This document shows, one piece after another, positions 38,313 through 46,422 of a stretch of 46,422 bases of DNA. Position 1 is the stretch's first letter, and each line of letters starts with the position of its first letter. A program made the position numbers and the translations under genes. Under the pieces are notes generated by a model, which was given only the letters and a program-made list of their open reading frames with translations, ran no database searches and had not been told where the DNA came from. This DNA is from Streptomyces sp. DH37 (GTDB lineage Bacteria > Actinomycetota > Actinomycetes > Streptomycetales > Streptomycetaceae): positions 1-46,422 of the forward strand of contig NZ_JARVKV010000056.1 of assembly GCF_029813835.1 (NCBI RefSeq). Direction: 5' to 3'.

Positions 38313-39263
38313 CACCGCCACGAACAGCAGCGACACATAGGTGATGGACCAGTGGAACAGCCGCATCTCCCTGAGCTTCGCGCCCGTGATCCCGGCTCTG
38401 GCCCGCGCCTGGAGGGCGTGCGCCTCCTTCAGCCACCACGCCCCCGCGACGGCCGCGACGAGCGGGTAGAACCAGCCGACGTACCCCAGCGGCCACAGGG
38501 CCAGCGAGACGGCGACCATCACCCAGCTGTAGAGGACGATCTGCCGGGCCACGGCCCTGTTGCCCGCGACGACCGGGAGCATCGGGACGCCGACGCGCGC
38601 GTAGTCGTCCTTGACCTTCATGGACAGCGGCCAGTAGTGCGGCGGCGTCCAGAAGAAGATGACCAGGAAGAGGACGACGGCGGCCCAGCTCACCTCGTTC
38701 GTCACCGACGACCAGCCGATGAGCACCGGCATGCAGCCCGCGATGCCGCCCCAGACGATGTTCTGGGAGGTGCGCCGCTTGAGGAGCATCGTGTAGACGA
38801 CGACGTAGAACAGCAGCGCGCCCAGGGACAGGGCCGCCGAGAGCCAGTTGACCGTCCACCCGAACCACAGGGTGGAGACCACGGCCAGGGTGACGCCGAA
38901 GACCAGGGCCTCGCGCGGGGTCAGGACCCCGGTGACCAGGGGGCGCCGCTCGGTGCGGTGCATCAGCGCGTCGATGTCCCGGTCGAGGTACATGTTCAGC
39001 GCGTTGGCGCCGCCCGCCGACAGGTAGCCGCCCAGGCAGGTCGCCAGGACCAGCCACAGGTCGGGCACGCCCTGCTCGGCGAGGAACATCACCGGAATGG
39101 TGGTGATCAGCAGAAGTTCGATGATCCGCGGCTTGGTCAGCGCCACGTAGCCCTTGATGCGGGCCCCGAGCGGCCGGTGTGCTGGGCTCGGATCGAGCTC
39201 CCCCACGGCCCTCCGGGAGTGGGCGGTACCCCCACCCGCGGGACGGGATTCGACGGCCGTCAC
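38289..39263 (-). CDS. ctaB: Protoheme IX farnesyltransferase (heme O synthase)
   Basis: A 324-aa polytopic UbiA-family prenyltransferase that adds a farnesyl group to heme B. First Asp motif: NALNMYLDRDIDALMHRTERRPL. Second conserved loop: YTMLLKRRTSQNIVWGGIAGCMPVLIGW. Later Asp motif: SMKVKDDYARVGVPMLPVV. About nine helices are predicted. GTG at 39263 was preferred over the in-frame GTG at 39269 because AGGGG is better spaced and the N-terminus (TAVESRP) resembles that of Streptomyces homologues as I recall them. It works upstream of CtaA in heme A synthesis. Confidence 0.94.
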   Translation of the reverse strand: MTAVESRPAGGGTAHSRRAVGELDPSPAHRPLGARIKGYVALTKPRIIELLLITTIPVMFLAEQGVPDLWLVLATCLGGYLSAGGANALNMYLDRDIDALMHRTERRPLVTGVLTPREALVFGVTLAVVSTLWFGWTVNWLSAALSLGALLFYVVVYTMLLKRRTSQNIVWGGIAGCMPVLIGWSSVTNEVSWAAVVLFLVIFFWTPPHYWPLSMKVKDDYARVGVPMLPVVAGNRAVARQIVLYSWVMVAVSLALWPLGYVGWFYPLVAAVAGAWWLKEAHALQARARAGITGAKLREMRLFHWSITYVSLLFVAVAVDPFLR

Positions 39264-39716
39264 GGACACCCCTGATCACAGTGCGACATGCGCGGCTCGC
39301 GCCGCGTGGGAACACAGCGAGCCCGGGACCCCCGGGGTCCCGTCACGGCTCGCACGTACCACGCCACTCTAGACGCTGGCCATACGCCGCTCGCTCCGGG
39401 GGTGGCCCGTGTTGGCGTACGCGGCGCGGGCGGGCCCGGCGGGCGGAGGGGCGGGCGGAGGGACGGACGGGGGGTGCGGCGGACGCGGCGGGTACGGCCC
39501 GCGCGGCGGCGGACGGGGGCGCTCATATGGGCCCCGCTTTTGACAGATGCCCAGGTGAGCGCTTGTCGGGCGCCACTTTCGGATGTTTCGTTCTTCCGGC
39601 TGTTCAAAGGATGAGCGGCCGGAAAGGGGGAACACCGGCGGGGGTACGCTCGACACCGCCCGGTGTGACCTGTCAGACACCGGCCTTCGACATGTGGAGA
39701 GGAGCCCTGACGCAGG
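39264..39716. other. Divergent ctaB/tkt intergenic region
   Basis: No credible gene in these 453 bases; open frames are Arg/Gly/Pro-rich shadows. Visible signals: a 19-nt perfect palindrome CGGGACCCC-C-GGGGTCCCG (39324-39342); TAGAGT on the minus strand (39366-39371), a possible ctaB -10; TTGACA (39540-39545) and TACGCT (39645-39650) on the plus strand as candidate promoter parts for tkt. None forms a full consensus promoter. Confidence 0.5.
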
Positions 39717-41810
39717 GTGAGCACCAAGCCGACCACCACAGATCTCGAGTGGACCGAACTGGATCAGCGGGCTGTCGACACCGTACGGGTCCTGGCGATG
39801 GACGCCGTACAGAAAGTCGGTAACGGGCACCCCGGTACCGCCATGAGCCTCGCTCCCGCGGCGTACCTGCTCTTCCAGAAGCTGATGCGGCACGACCCGT
39901 CCGACGCGCGGTGGGCGGGCCGGGACCGGTTCGTCCTCTCCCCGGGCCACACCAGCCTGACGCTGTACATCCAGCTCTACCTGTCCGGCTACGGGCTGGA
40001 GCTGGACGACCTGAAGGCCTTCCGCACCTGGGGCAGCAAGACCCCGGGTCACCCGGAGTACGGCCACACGGTCGGGGTCGAGACCACCACCGGCCCGCTC
40101 GGCCAGGGCATCGCCAACGCCGTGGGCATGGCGATGGCCGCCCGCTACGAGCGCGGCCTGTTCGACCCGGACGCCGCCCCGGGCTCCTCGCCCTTCGACC
40201 ACACCATCTGGGCGATCGTCTCCGACGGCGACCTGGAGGAGGGCGTCTCGGCCGAGGCGTCCTCGCTGGCCGGCCACCAGAAGCTGGGCAACATCGTCGC
40301 CCTGTACGACGACAACCACATCTCGATCGAGGGCGACACCGCGACCGCGCTCTCCGAGGACGTGCTCAAGCGCTACGAGGCGTACGGCTGGCACGTCCAG
40401 CGCATCGAGCAGTCGCCCAACGGCGACTTCGACGTCCAGGCGCTGTACGCGGCGCTGAAAGCGGCTCGGGAGGAGACCGAGCGCCCCTCGCTCATCGCCG
40501 CGCGCACGATCATCGCCTGGCCCGCGCCGAACGCGCAGAACACCGAGGCCTCGCACGGCTCCGCGCTGGGCGACGAGGAGGTCGCGGCCACCAAGCGCGT
40601 GCTGGGCTTCGACCCCGAGCGGCACTTCGAGGTGGCCGACGAGGTCCTCGCGCACGCCCGCAAGGTCGTCGACCGGGGCCGCGAGGCGCGCGAGGCCTGG
40701 GAGGGCGAGCTCGCGAAGTGGCGCGAGGCCAACCCCGGGCGCGCCGCCGAGTTCGACCGGATCAGCGCCGGGAAGCTGCCCGAGGGCTGGGAGAAGGCGC
40801 TGCCCGTCTTCCCCGCCGGCAAGGACATGGCGACCCGCAAGGCGTCCGGCGCGGTGCTCAAGGAGCTGGGCGGCGTGATCCCCGAGCTGTGGGGCGGCTC
40901 CGCCGACCTCGCGGGCTCCAACAACACCACCATCGACGCCTCGTCGTCCTTCCTCCCGGCGGACAACCCGCTGCCGGAGGCGAACCCGTACGGCCGCACG
41001 GTGCACTTCGGCATCCGCGAGCACGCCATGGGCTCGACCATGAACGGCATCGCGCTGCACGGCAACACCCGGATCTACGGCGGCACCTTCCTGGTGTTCT
41101 CCGACTACATGCGTCCGGCGGTGCGGCTGGCGGCGCTGATGGGGCTGCCGGTCACCTACGTGTGGACGCACGACTCCATCGGCCTGGGCGAGGACGGCCC
41201 GACCCACCAGCCCGTCGAGCACATGGCCGCGCTGCGCGCGATCCCGGGCCTGAACATGGTCCGCCCGGCCGACGCCAACGAGACGGCCATCGCCTGGCGC
41301 GAGATCATGCGCCGCCACGGCGACCGCCCGGCCCCGCACGGCATCGCGCTGACCCGCCAGAACGTGCCGACCTACGAGGCGAACGAGGACGCCGCCCGCG
41401 GCGGGTACGTGATGTTCGAGGCGGCGGACCCGGAGGGGCGGGACCGCGAGCCGCAGGTCGTCCTCATCGCCACCGGCTCGGAGGTGCAGCTCGCCGTCGC
41501 CGCGCGCGAGACGCTCCAGGCCGAGGGCGTGCCCACCCGGGTGGTGTCGATGCCGTGCCTGGAGTGGTTCGAGGAGCAGGACCAGGCGTACCGCGACAGC
41601 GTGCTGCCGCCGTCGGTGCGGGCGCGCGTGGCGGTCGAGGCAGGTGTCGGCCTGACGTGGTACCGGTACGTCGGCGACGCGGGCCGGGTCGTCTCCCTGG
41701 AGCACTTCGGCGCCTCGGCCGACTACAAGGTCCTCTACCGCGAGTTCGGCCTGACCGGCGAGGCGGTCGTCGCCGCCGCCCGGGAATCGATCGACGCCGC
41801 CGCACGCTGA
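39717..41810 (+). CDS. tkt: Transketolase
   Basis: A 697-aa thiamine-diphosphate enzyme of the non-oxidative pentose phosphate pathway. It opens with DTVRVLAMDAVQKVGNGHPGTAMSLAPAAYLLF. The ThDP motif is IVSDGDLEEGVSAEASSLAGHQKLGNIVALYDDNHIS. The pyrimidine domain carries FGIREHAMGSTMNGIALHG, and TYVWTHDSIGLGEDGPTHQPVEHMA is diagnostic. GTG at 39717 has GGAGAGGAG about 13 nt upstream. It heads the tkt-tal-zwf-opcA-pgl operon; the gap to tal is 35 nt. Confidence 0.97.
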   Translation: MSTKPTTTDLEWTELDQRAVDTVRVLAMDAVQKVGNGHPGTAMSLAPAAYLLFQKLMRHDPSDARWAGRDRFVLSPGHTSLTLYIQLYLSGYGLELDDLKAFRTWGSKTPGHPEYGHTVGVETTTGPLGQGIANAVGMAMAARYERGLFDPDAAPGSSPFDHTIWAIVSDGDLEEGVSAEASSLAGHQKLGNIVALYDDNHISIEGDTATALSEDVLKRYEAYGWHVQRIEQSPNGDFDVQALYAALKAAREETERPSLIAARTIIAWPAPNAQNTEASHGSALGDEEVAATKRVLGFDPERHFEVADEVLAHARKVVDRGREAREAWEGELAKWREANPGRAAEFDRISAGKLPEGWEKALPVFPAGKDMATRKASGAVLKELGGVIPELWGGSADLAGSNNTTIDASSSFLPADNPLPEANPYGRTVHFGIREHAMGSTMNGIALHGNTRIYGGTFLVFSDYMRPAVRLAALMGLPVTYVWTHDSIGLGEDGPTHQPVEHMAALRAIPGLNMVRPADANETAIAWREIMRRHGDRPAPHGIALTRQNVPTYEANEDAARGGYVMFEAADPEGRDREPQVVLIATGSEVQLAVAARETLQAEGVPTRVVSMPCLEWFEEQDQAYRDSVLPPSVRARVAVEAGVGLTWYRYVGDAGRVVSLEHFGASADYKVLYREFGLTGEAVVAAARESIDAAAR

Positions 41811-41845
41811 CGCCCACAGGCAATGGAACAGGAGATGCATCCCTC

Positions 41846-42964
41846 ATGACAGACGCACTCAAGCGCCTGAGCGACGAAGGCGTCGCGATCTGGCTGGACG
41901 ACCTGTCCCGCCACCGCATCACGTCGGGCAACCTCGCCGAACTGCTGGACGAGCAGCACGTCGTGGGCGTCACCACCAACCCGTCGATCTTCCAGAAGGC
42001 GATCTCCTCCGGCGACGGCTACGACCAGCAGCTCGCCGACCTCGCCTCCCGCGGCGTGACGGTGGAGGAGGCGATCCGGATGATCACCACCGCCGACGTC
42101 CGCGACGCCGCCGACATCCTGCGCCCGGTCTTCGACGCCACGAACGGCCAGGACGGCCGGGTCTCCATCGAGGTGGACCCGCGGCTGGCCCACGCCACGC
42201 GGCCCACGGTCGCCGAGGCCAAGCAGCTCGCCTGGCTGGTGGACCGGCCCAACACCCTGATCAAGATCCCCGCCACCACCGCCGGGCTCCCGGCGATCAC
42301 GGAGACCATCGCCGCGGGCATCAGCGTCAACGTCACGCTGATCTTCTCGCTGGAGCGCTACCGGATGGTGATGGACGCCTACCTGGAGGGTCTGGAGCAG
42401 GCGAAGGCCAGGGGCCTGGACCTGTCCGAGATCCACTCCGTGGCGTCGTTCTTCGTCTCCCGCGTGGACACCGAGATCGACAAGCGGCTGGTGGCCCTGG
42501 GCACCGACGAGGCGCTGGCGCTGCGCGGCAAGGCGGCGCTGGCCAACGCCCGGCTCGCCTACCAGGCGTACGAGGAGGTCGTCGCCTCCGACCGCTGGAC
42601 GGCCCTGGAGGCCGCCGGCGCCAACCGGCAGCGCCCGCTGTGGGCCTCCACCGGTGTGAAGGACCCCAGCTACCCCGACACCCTCTACGTCACCGAGCTG
42701 GTCGCCCCGAACACGGTGAACACCATGCCGGAGGCCACCCTGGCGGCCGTCGGCGACCACGGCGAGATCACCGGCGACACGGTGCGCGGCACCTACGAGC
42801 GGGCCCGCGCCGACCTCGACGCGATCGCCGCGCTCGGCATCGACTACGACGAGGTCGTCGAGCAGCTCGAGGTCGAGGGCGTGGACAAGTTCGAGCAGGC
42901 CTGGAACGACCTGCTGGCCTCCACCGAGGCCGAGCTGAAGCGCCTCGCCCCGAAGGAGGCGTAA
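41846..42964 (+). CDS. tal: Transaldolase
   Basis: A 372-aa class I aldolase-fold enzyme of the long actinobacterial/cyanobacterial transaldolase type. It exchanges C3 units between sedoheptulose-7-phosphate and glyceraldehyde-3-phosphate. The Schiff-base Lys is residue 140 (TLIKIPAT). GVTTNPSIFQKAI and INVTLIFSLERY-type (here SVNVTLIFSLERY) motifs and SVASFFVSRVDTEID are conserved. ATG has AGGAG 10 nt upstream. zwf follows after 5 nt. Confidence 0.97.
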   Translation: MTDALKRLSDEGVAIWLDDLSRHRITSGNLAELLDEQHVVGVTTNPSIFQKAISSGDGYDQQLADLASRGVTVEEAIRMITTADVRDAADILRPVFDATNGQDGRVSIEVDPRLAHATRPTVAEAKQLAWLVDRPNTLIKIPATTAGLPAITETIAAGISVNVTLIFSLERYRMVMDAYLEGLEQAKARGLDLSEIHSVASFFVSRVDTEIDKRLVALGTDEALALRGKAALANARLAYQAYEEVVASDRWTALEAAGANRQRPLWASTGVKDPSYPDTLYVTELVAPNTVNTMPEATLAAVGDHGEITGDTVRGTYERARADLDAIAALGIDYDEVVEQLEVEGVDKFEQAWNDLLASTEAELKRLAPKEA

Positions 42965-42969
42965 CGCAC

Positions 42970-44496
42970 GTGAGCAGCGCAGCCAACCCGCTGCGTGACG
43001 CCCAGGACCGACGGCTCCCGCGCATCGCGGGGCCGTCGGGCCTGGTGATCTTCGGCGTCACGGGCGATTTGTCACGAAAGAAGCTGATGCCGGCCATCTA
43101 CGACCTGGCCAACCGGGGTCTGCTCCCGCCGGGCTTCTCCCTCGTCGGCTTCGCCCGCCGCGAATGGGAGGACCAGGACTTCTGCCAGGTCGTGCACGAC
43201 TCGGTCAAGCAGTACGCCCGCACCCCCTTCCGCGAGGAGGTCTGGCGGCAGCTGGGCGAGGGCATGCGCTTCGTCCCCGGCGTCTTCGACGACGACGAGG
43301 CCTTCGCCAGGCTGAAGTCCACCATCGAGGAGCTGGACAAGTCGCGCGGCACCGGGGGCAACTTCGCCTTCTACCTCTCGGTCCCCCCGAAGTTCTTCCC
43401 CACCGTGCTGCAGCAGCTCAAGAAGCACGAGCTGTCCGACGCGCCCGCCGGGTCCTGGCGCCGCGCGGTCATCGAGAAGCCCTTCGGCCACGACCTGGCC
43501 AGCGCCCAGGAGCTGAACCGGGTCGTCCACCAGGTCTTCCGCCAGTCCGACGTCTTCCGGATCGACCACTACCTGGGCAAGGAGACCGTCCAGAACATCC
43601 TGGCGCTGCGCTTCGCCAACACGATGTTCGAGCCGCTGTGGAACCGCTCGTACGTGGACCACGTGCAGATCACGATGGCCGAGGACATCGGCATCGGGGG
43701 CCGCGCGGGCTACTACGACGGGATCGGCGCCGCGCGCGACGTCATCCAGAACCACCTGCTCCAGCTCCTGGCCCTGACCGCGATGGAGGAGCCCGTCTCC
43801 TTCGACGCCAAGGCGCTGGTCACCGAGAAGCTCAAGGTGCTCAACGCGGTGCGGCTGCCGAAGGACCTGGGCCTGCACACCGTGCGCGGCCAGTACCGGG
43901 CGGGCTGGCAGGGCGGCGAGAAGGTGCCCGGCTACCTGGAGGAGGAGGGCATCGACCCGGCCTCGCGGACCGACACCTACGCCGCCATCAAGCTGGAGAT
44001 CGACAACCGCCGCTGGGCGGGGGTCCCCTTCTACCTGCGCACGGGCAAGCGGCTGGGCCGCCGGGTCACCGAGATCGCGGTGGTCTTCCAGCGCGCCCCC
44101 TACTCCCCCTTCGATGCCACCGACACCCAGGAGCTGGGCCAGAACGCGCTGGTCATCCGGGTCCAGCCGGACGAGGGCGTCATGATCCGGTTCGGCTCCA
44201 AGGTGCCCGGCACCTCGATGGAGATCCGCGACGTGACGATGGACTTCGCCTACGGCGAGTCCTTCACCGAGTCCAGCCCCGAGGCGTACGAGAGGCTCAT
44301 CCTGGACGTGCTGCTGGGCGACGCCAACCTCTTCCCCCGGCACCAGGAGGTCGAGCGGTCCTGGGAGATCCTGGACCCGGTCGAGGAGTACTGGGACCAG
44401 CACGGCAGGCCCGAGCCGTACACCGCCGGGACCTGGGGGCCCCAGGCGGCCGACGAGATGCTCGCACGTGACGGACGGAGCTGGCGGCGGCCATGA
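42970..44496 (+). CDS. zwf: Glucose-6-phosphate 1-dehydrogenase
   Basis: A 508-aa NADP-dependent enzyme for the first step of the oxidative pentose phosphate pathway. The coenzyme motif is VIFGVTGDLSRKKLMPAIYDL, and the substrate site RIDHYLGKETVQN carries the catalytic His downstream of EKPFGHD. The length is normal. The GTG start lies 5 nt after the tal stop. It is followed by opcA, its activator, with an ATGA overlap. Confidence 0.98.
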   Translation: MSSAANPLRDAQDRRLPRIAGPSGLVIFGVTGDLSRKKLMPAIYDLANRGLLPPGFSLVGFARREWEDQDFCQVVHDSVKQYARTPFREEVWRQLGEGMRFVPGVFDDDEAFARLKSTIEELDKSRGTGGNFAFYLSVPPKFFPTVLQQLKKHELSDAPAGSWRRAVIEKPFGHDLASAQELNRVVHQVFRQSDVFRIDHYLGKETVQNILALRFANTMFEPLWNRSYVDHVQITMAEDIGIGGRAGYYDGIGAARDVIQNHLLQLLALTAMEEPVSFDAKALVTEKLKVLNAVRLPKDLGLHTVRGQYRAGWQGGEKVPGYLEEEGIDPASRTDTYAAIKLEIDNRRWAGVPFYLRTGKRLGRRVTEIAVVFQRAPYSPFDATDTQELGQNALVIRVQPDEGVMIRFGSKVPGTSMEIRDVTMDFAYGESFTESSPEAYERLILDVLLGDANLFPRHQEVERSWEILDPVEEYWDQHGRPEPYTAGTWGPQAADEMLARDGRSWRRP

Positions 44497-45593
44497 ACAT
44501 CGACCTCACGGACACCACGTCCGGCCGGATCAACGCGGCTCTGGTACGAGCGCGGCGGGCGATGGGCAGCCCGGCCGTCGGGATGGTGCTCACGCTCGTC
44601 ATCGTGACGGACGAGGGTAGCCACTACGACGCGCTGAAGGCGGCCAGCGACGCGTCGAAGGAGCACCCGTCGCGCATCCTCGTCGTCGTCCGGCGCCCGG
44701 GCCGCTCGCCGCGCGACCGGGCCACGGCCCGGCTCGACGCCGAGGTGCGGGTGGGCGGTGAGACCGGCACCGGGGAGACGGTCCTGCTGCGCCTGCACGG
44801 CGAGCTGGCCAACCACGCCCACAGCGTCGTCCTGCCCCTGCTGCTCCCGGACGCGCCGGTCGTCGTCTGGTGGCCGGCCGACGCGCCCGAGTTCCCCTCG
44901 AAGGACCCGCTGGGCGCCCTCGCGCAGCGCCGCATCACCGACGCGGCCGAGACCGAGGACCCGGTCGCGGCGCTCAGGCAGCGCGCCGCGACGTATGCGC
45001 CCGGCGACACCGACCTGGCCTGGACCCGCGTCACCCTGTGGCGCAGCGTGCTGGCGGCCGCCCTGGACCAGAAGCAGGCCCGGGTCAACCGGGCGGTGGT
45101 CGAGGGCGAGGAGTACAACCCCAGCTCGGAGCTGCTGGCGCTGTGGCTCGCCGACCGCCTGGGCGTCCCCGTCGAGCGCGTGCTCTCCGAGGGCCCCGGC
45201 ATCACGGCGGTGCGGCTGGCGACGGCCGAGGGCGACATCTGCCTGGACCGCGGCGACGGCTCGCTCGCGGCGCTCTCGGTACCCGGCCAGCCGGACCGGA
45301 GCGTGGCCCTCCACCGGCGTTCCACGGCCGAGCTGATCGCCGAGGAGCTGCGGCGCCTGGACCCGGACGAGACCTACGCCCAGGCGGTCCGCTTCGGCAT
45401 CGACCGGCTGGGGCGCGCGCAGGTGGCGGAGGCGGAGGCCGCCGGGGCGGCGAAGGCGGAGCGGGCCTCCGGGGAGGAGCCCGCCGCCGGGGAGGAACCG
45501 GCCGGCGACGAGGAGACCGGCGGGGATTCCGGGGACGGCGGGGACTCCGGGAACGGCGCCGGGAAGCGGTCCGGCCGGGCGGCGGCCCGGTGA
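44493..45593 (+). CDS. opcA: OpcA, glucose-6-phosphate dehydrogenase assembly protein
   Basis: A 366-aa protein needed for activity or assembly of Zwf in cyanobacteria and actinobacteria. Family features: a MNIDLTDTTSGRINAALVRARR start, HANHSVVLPLLLPDAPVVVWWP-type core (here HSVVLPLLLPDAPVVVWWPADAP), and DTDLAWTRVTLWR. The last 55 residues are an acidic Glu/Gly/Asp tail ending in basic residues, likely disordered. It overlaps both zwf (ATGA) and pgl (GTGA). Confidence 0.95.
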   Translation: MNIDLTDTTSGRINAALVRARRAMGSPAVGMVLTLVIVTDEGSHYDALKAASDASKEHPSRILVVVRRPGRSPRDRATARLDAEVRVGGETGTGETVLLRLHGELANHAHSVVLPLLLPDAPVVVWWPADAPEFPSKDPLGALAQRRITDAAETEDPVAALRQRAATYAPGDTDLAWTRVTLWRSVLAAALDQKQARVNRAVVEGEEYNPSSELLALWLADRLGVPVERVLSEGPGITAVRLATAEGDICLDRGDGSLAALSVPGQPDRSVALHRRSTAELIAEELRRLDPDETYAQAVRFGIDRLGRAQVAEAEAAGAAKAERASGEEPAAGEEPAGDEETGGDSGDGGDSGNGAGKRSGRAAAR

Positions 45594-46381
45594 CCGGCCC
45601 CGAGGGGGCTCCCCCGCACCTCGTCGTCCACCCGGACAAGGAGCGGATGGCCCGGGCCACGGCCGCGCGCCTGGTCACCGCGGTCGTGGACGCCCAGACC
45701 GCCCGCGGCGGCGCCCACGTCGCCCTGACCGGGGGCCGCAACGGAAACGCCCTGCTGGCCGCGCTGGCCGGGGCCCCGGGGCGGGACGCGGTGGACTGGT
45801 CCCGCGTCGACCTGTGGTGGGGCGACGAGCGGTTCCTGCCCGACGGCGACCCGGACCGCAACCACACCCAGGCCCGCGAGGCGTTCCTGGACGCGGTCCC
45901 GCTGGACCCGGCGCGCGTCCACCCCATGCCCGCCTCCGACGGACCGCACGGCGACGACGTCGACGCGGCGGCCGAAGCGTACGCGGCGGAGCTGGCCGCC
46001 GCCGCGGGCCGCGGCGGCGGCACGGGCGGGGGGCCGCTCCCCTTCGACGTGCTGCTGCTGGGACTCGGCCCGGACACCCACGTGGCCTCGCTCTTCCCCG
46101 GCCACCCGGCCGTGCGGGAGGACCGGCGCGCGGTCGTCGGCGTGCGGGAGGCCCCCAAGCCCCCGCCGACCCGGATCTCCCTGACCCTCCCGGCCGTCCG
46201 GGCGGCCCGGGAGGTCTGGCTGCTGGCGGCGGGCGGGGACAAGGCCGAGGCGGCCGCCGGCGCGCTGGCGGCCGACGATCCGCTGCGGACCCCCGCCGCG
46301 GGCGCCCGGGGGCGCGAGCGCACCCTGTGGATCCTCGACGAGGCGGCGGCGGCCCTGCTGCCCGACTCGGCCCGGGGCTGA
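45590..46381 (+). CDS. pgl: 6-phosphogluconolactonase
   Basis: A 263-aa DevB/NagB-fold enzyme hydrolysing 6-phosphogluconolactone, the step after Zwf. Motifs: HVALTGGRNGNALLAAL (sugar-phosphate loop), VDLWWGDERFLPDGDPDRNHTQAREAFLD (with the catalytic-site WGDER) and FDVLLLGLGPDTHVASLFPGHPA (LGxGxDGHxASLFP with Thr in place of Gly). The Gly-rich insertion before FDVLLLG is probably a surface loop. GTG overlaps the opcA stop. Confidence 0.95.
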   Translation: MTGPEGAPPHLVVHPDKERMARATAARLVTAVVDAQTARGGAHVALTGGRNGNALLAALAGAPGRDAVDWSRVDLWWGDERFLPDGDPDRNHTQAREAFLDAVPLDPARVHPMPASDGPHGDDVDAAAEAYAAELAAAAGRGGGTGGGPLPFDVLLLGLGPDTHVASLFPGHPAVREDRRAVVGVREAPKPPPTRISLTLPAVRAAREVWLLAAGGDKAEAAAGALAADDPLRTPAAGARGRERTLWILDEAAAALLPDSARG

Positions 46382-46397
46382 ACGGAACACGGCGGCG

Positions 46398-46422
46398 GCT
46401 CCGCCCCCCTCGGGGGCGGAGC
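46398..46422 (+). terminator. Terminator of the pentose phosphate operon
   Basis: A perfect 11-bp stem (46398-46408 with 46412-46422) and a CTC loop start 17 nt after the pgl stop. It reaches the last base of the window, so its full extent is not seen. Confidence 0.8.

Noticed and set aside
1..46422. CRISPR arrays, tRNA/rRNA genes, insertion sequences or prophage
   Set aside because: No spaced repeats of CRISPR type, no cloverleaf or ribosomal RNA-like stretches, and no transposase, integrase or phage protein motifs were seen.

Overview
The window is very GC-rich, with codon third positions almost all G or C, GTG/TTG starts, 4-bp stop/start overlaps and many start codons sitting 6-8 nt downstream of a -10-like hexamer. 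All of this indicates a Streptomyces (or close actinomycete) chromosome. From memory, the order from dapD through suf, ctaA, ctaB and tkt-tal-zwf-opcA-pgl resembles the conserved core of Streptomyces chromosomes (the S. coelicolor SCO1910-SCO1939 neighbourhood). I could not run a comparison.

1-14.4 kb, minus strand: an accessory locus for plant cell-wall (pectin / rhamnogalacturonan side-chain) sugars. In transcription order it holds a GntR-type regulator, a DapA-fold lyase, an IlvD/Edd sugar-acid dehydratase, two sugar ABC permeases, a Gfo/Idh/MocA oxidoreductase, a DUF6807 protein and a GH43 glycosidase. These are followed by a lipoprotein sugar-binding protein with its own strong hairpin terminator, then a rhamnogalacturonan acetylesterase, a PL1 pectate lyase and a pectin methylesterase. 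The layout suggests secreted de-esterification and depolymerisation, ABC import, intracellular trimming, and oxidative (non-phosphorylating) catabolism through aldonate and 2-keto-3-deoxy acid. The regulator gene has a near-consensus promoter with a cluster of palindromic sites just downstream of the -10.

14.4-24 kb: an uncharacterised 403-aa protein, a decayed ORF, a GlsB/YeaQ-type membrane protein, a two-domain TerD protein, a 63-aa protein, a Tat-exported PhoX-type phosphatase, an acidic 526-aa protein and a secreted ExeM/NucH-type nuclease. Direct repeats with 11-bp periodicity resembling Streptomyces PHO boxes precede both the phosphatase and the nuclease, which points to a phosphate-scavenging pair.

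24-34.5 kb: lysine/peptidoglycan genes (a dapA paralogue and dapD), an EI24 membrane protein, an SMR efflux pump, and the Fe-S assembly operon sufR-sufB-sufD-Rieske ferredoxin-sufC-sufS-sufU-sufT on the minus strand. A CAAC-N6-GTTG palindrome lies in the sufR promoter.

34.6-46.4 kb: a two-gene ABC-2 exporter, ctaA and ctaB (heme A / heme O synthesis) flanking a small conserved protein, and the pentose phosphate operon tkt-tal-zwf-opcA-pgl, ending in a hairpin at the window edge. No rRNA, tRNA, CRISPR array, insertion sequence or prophage gene was seen.
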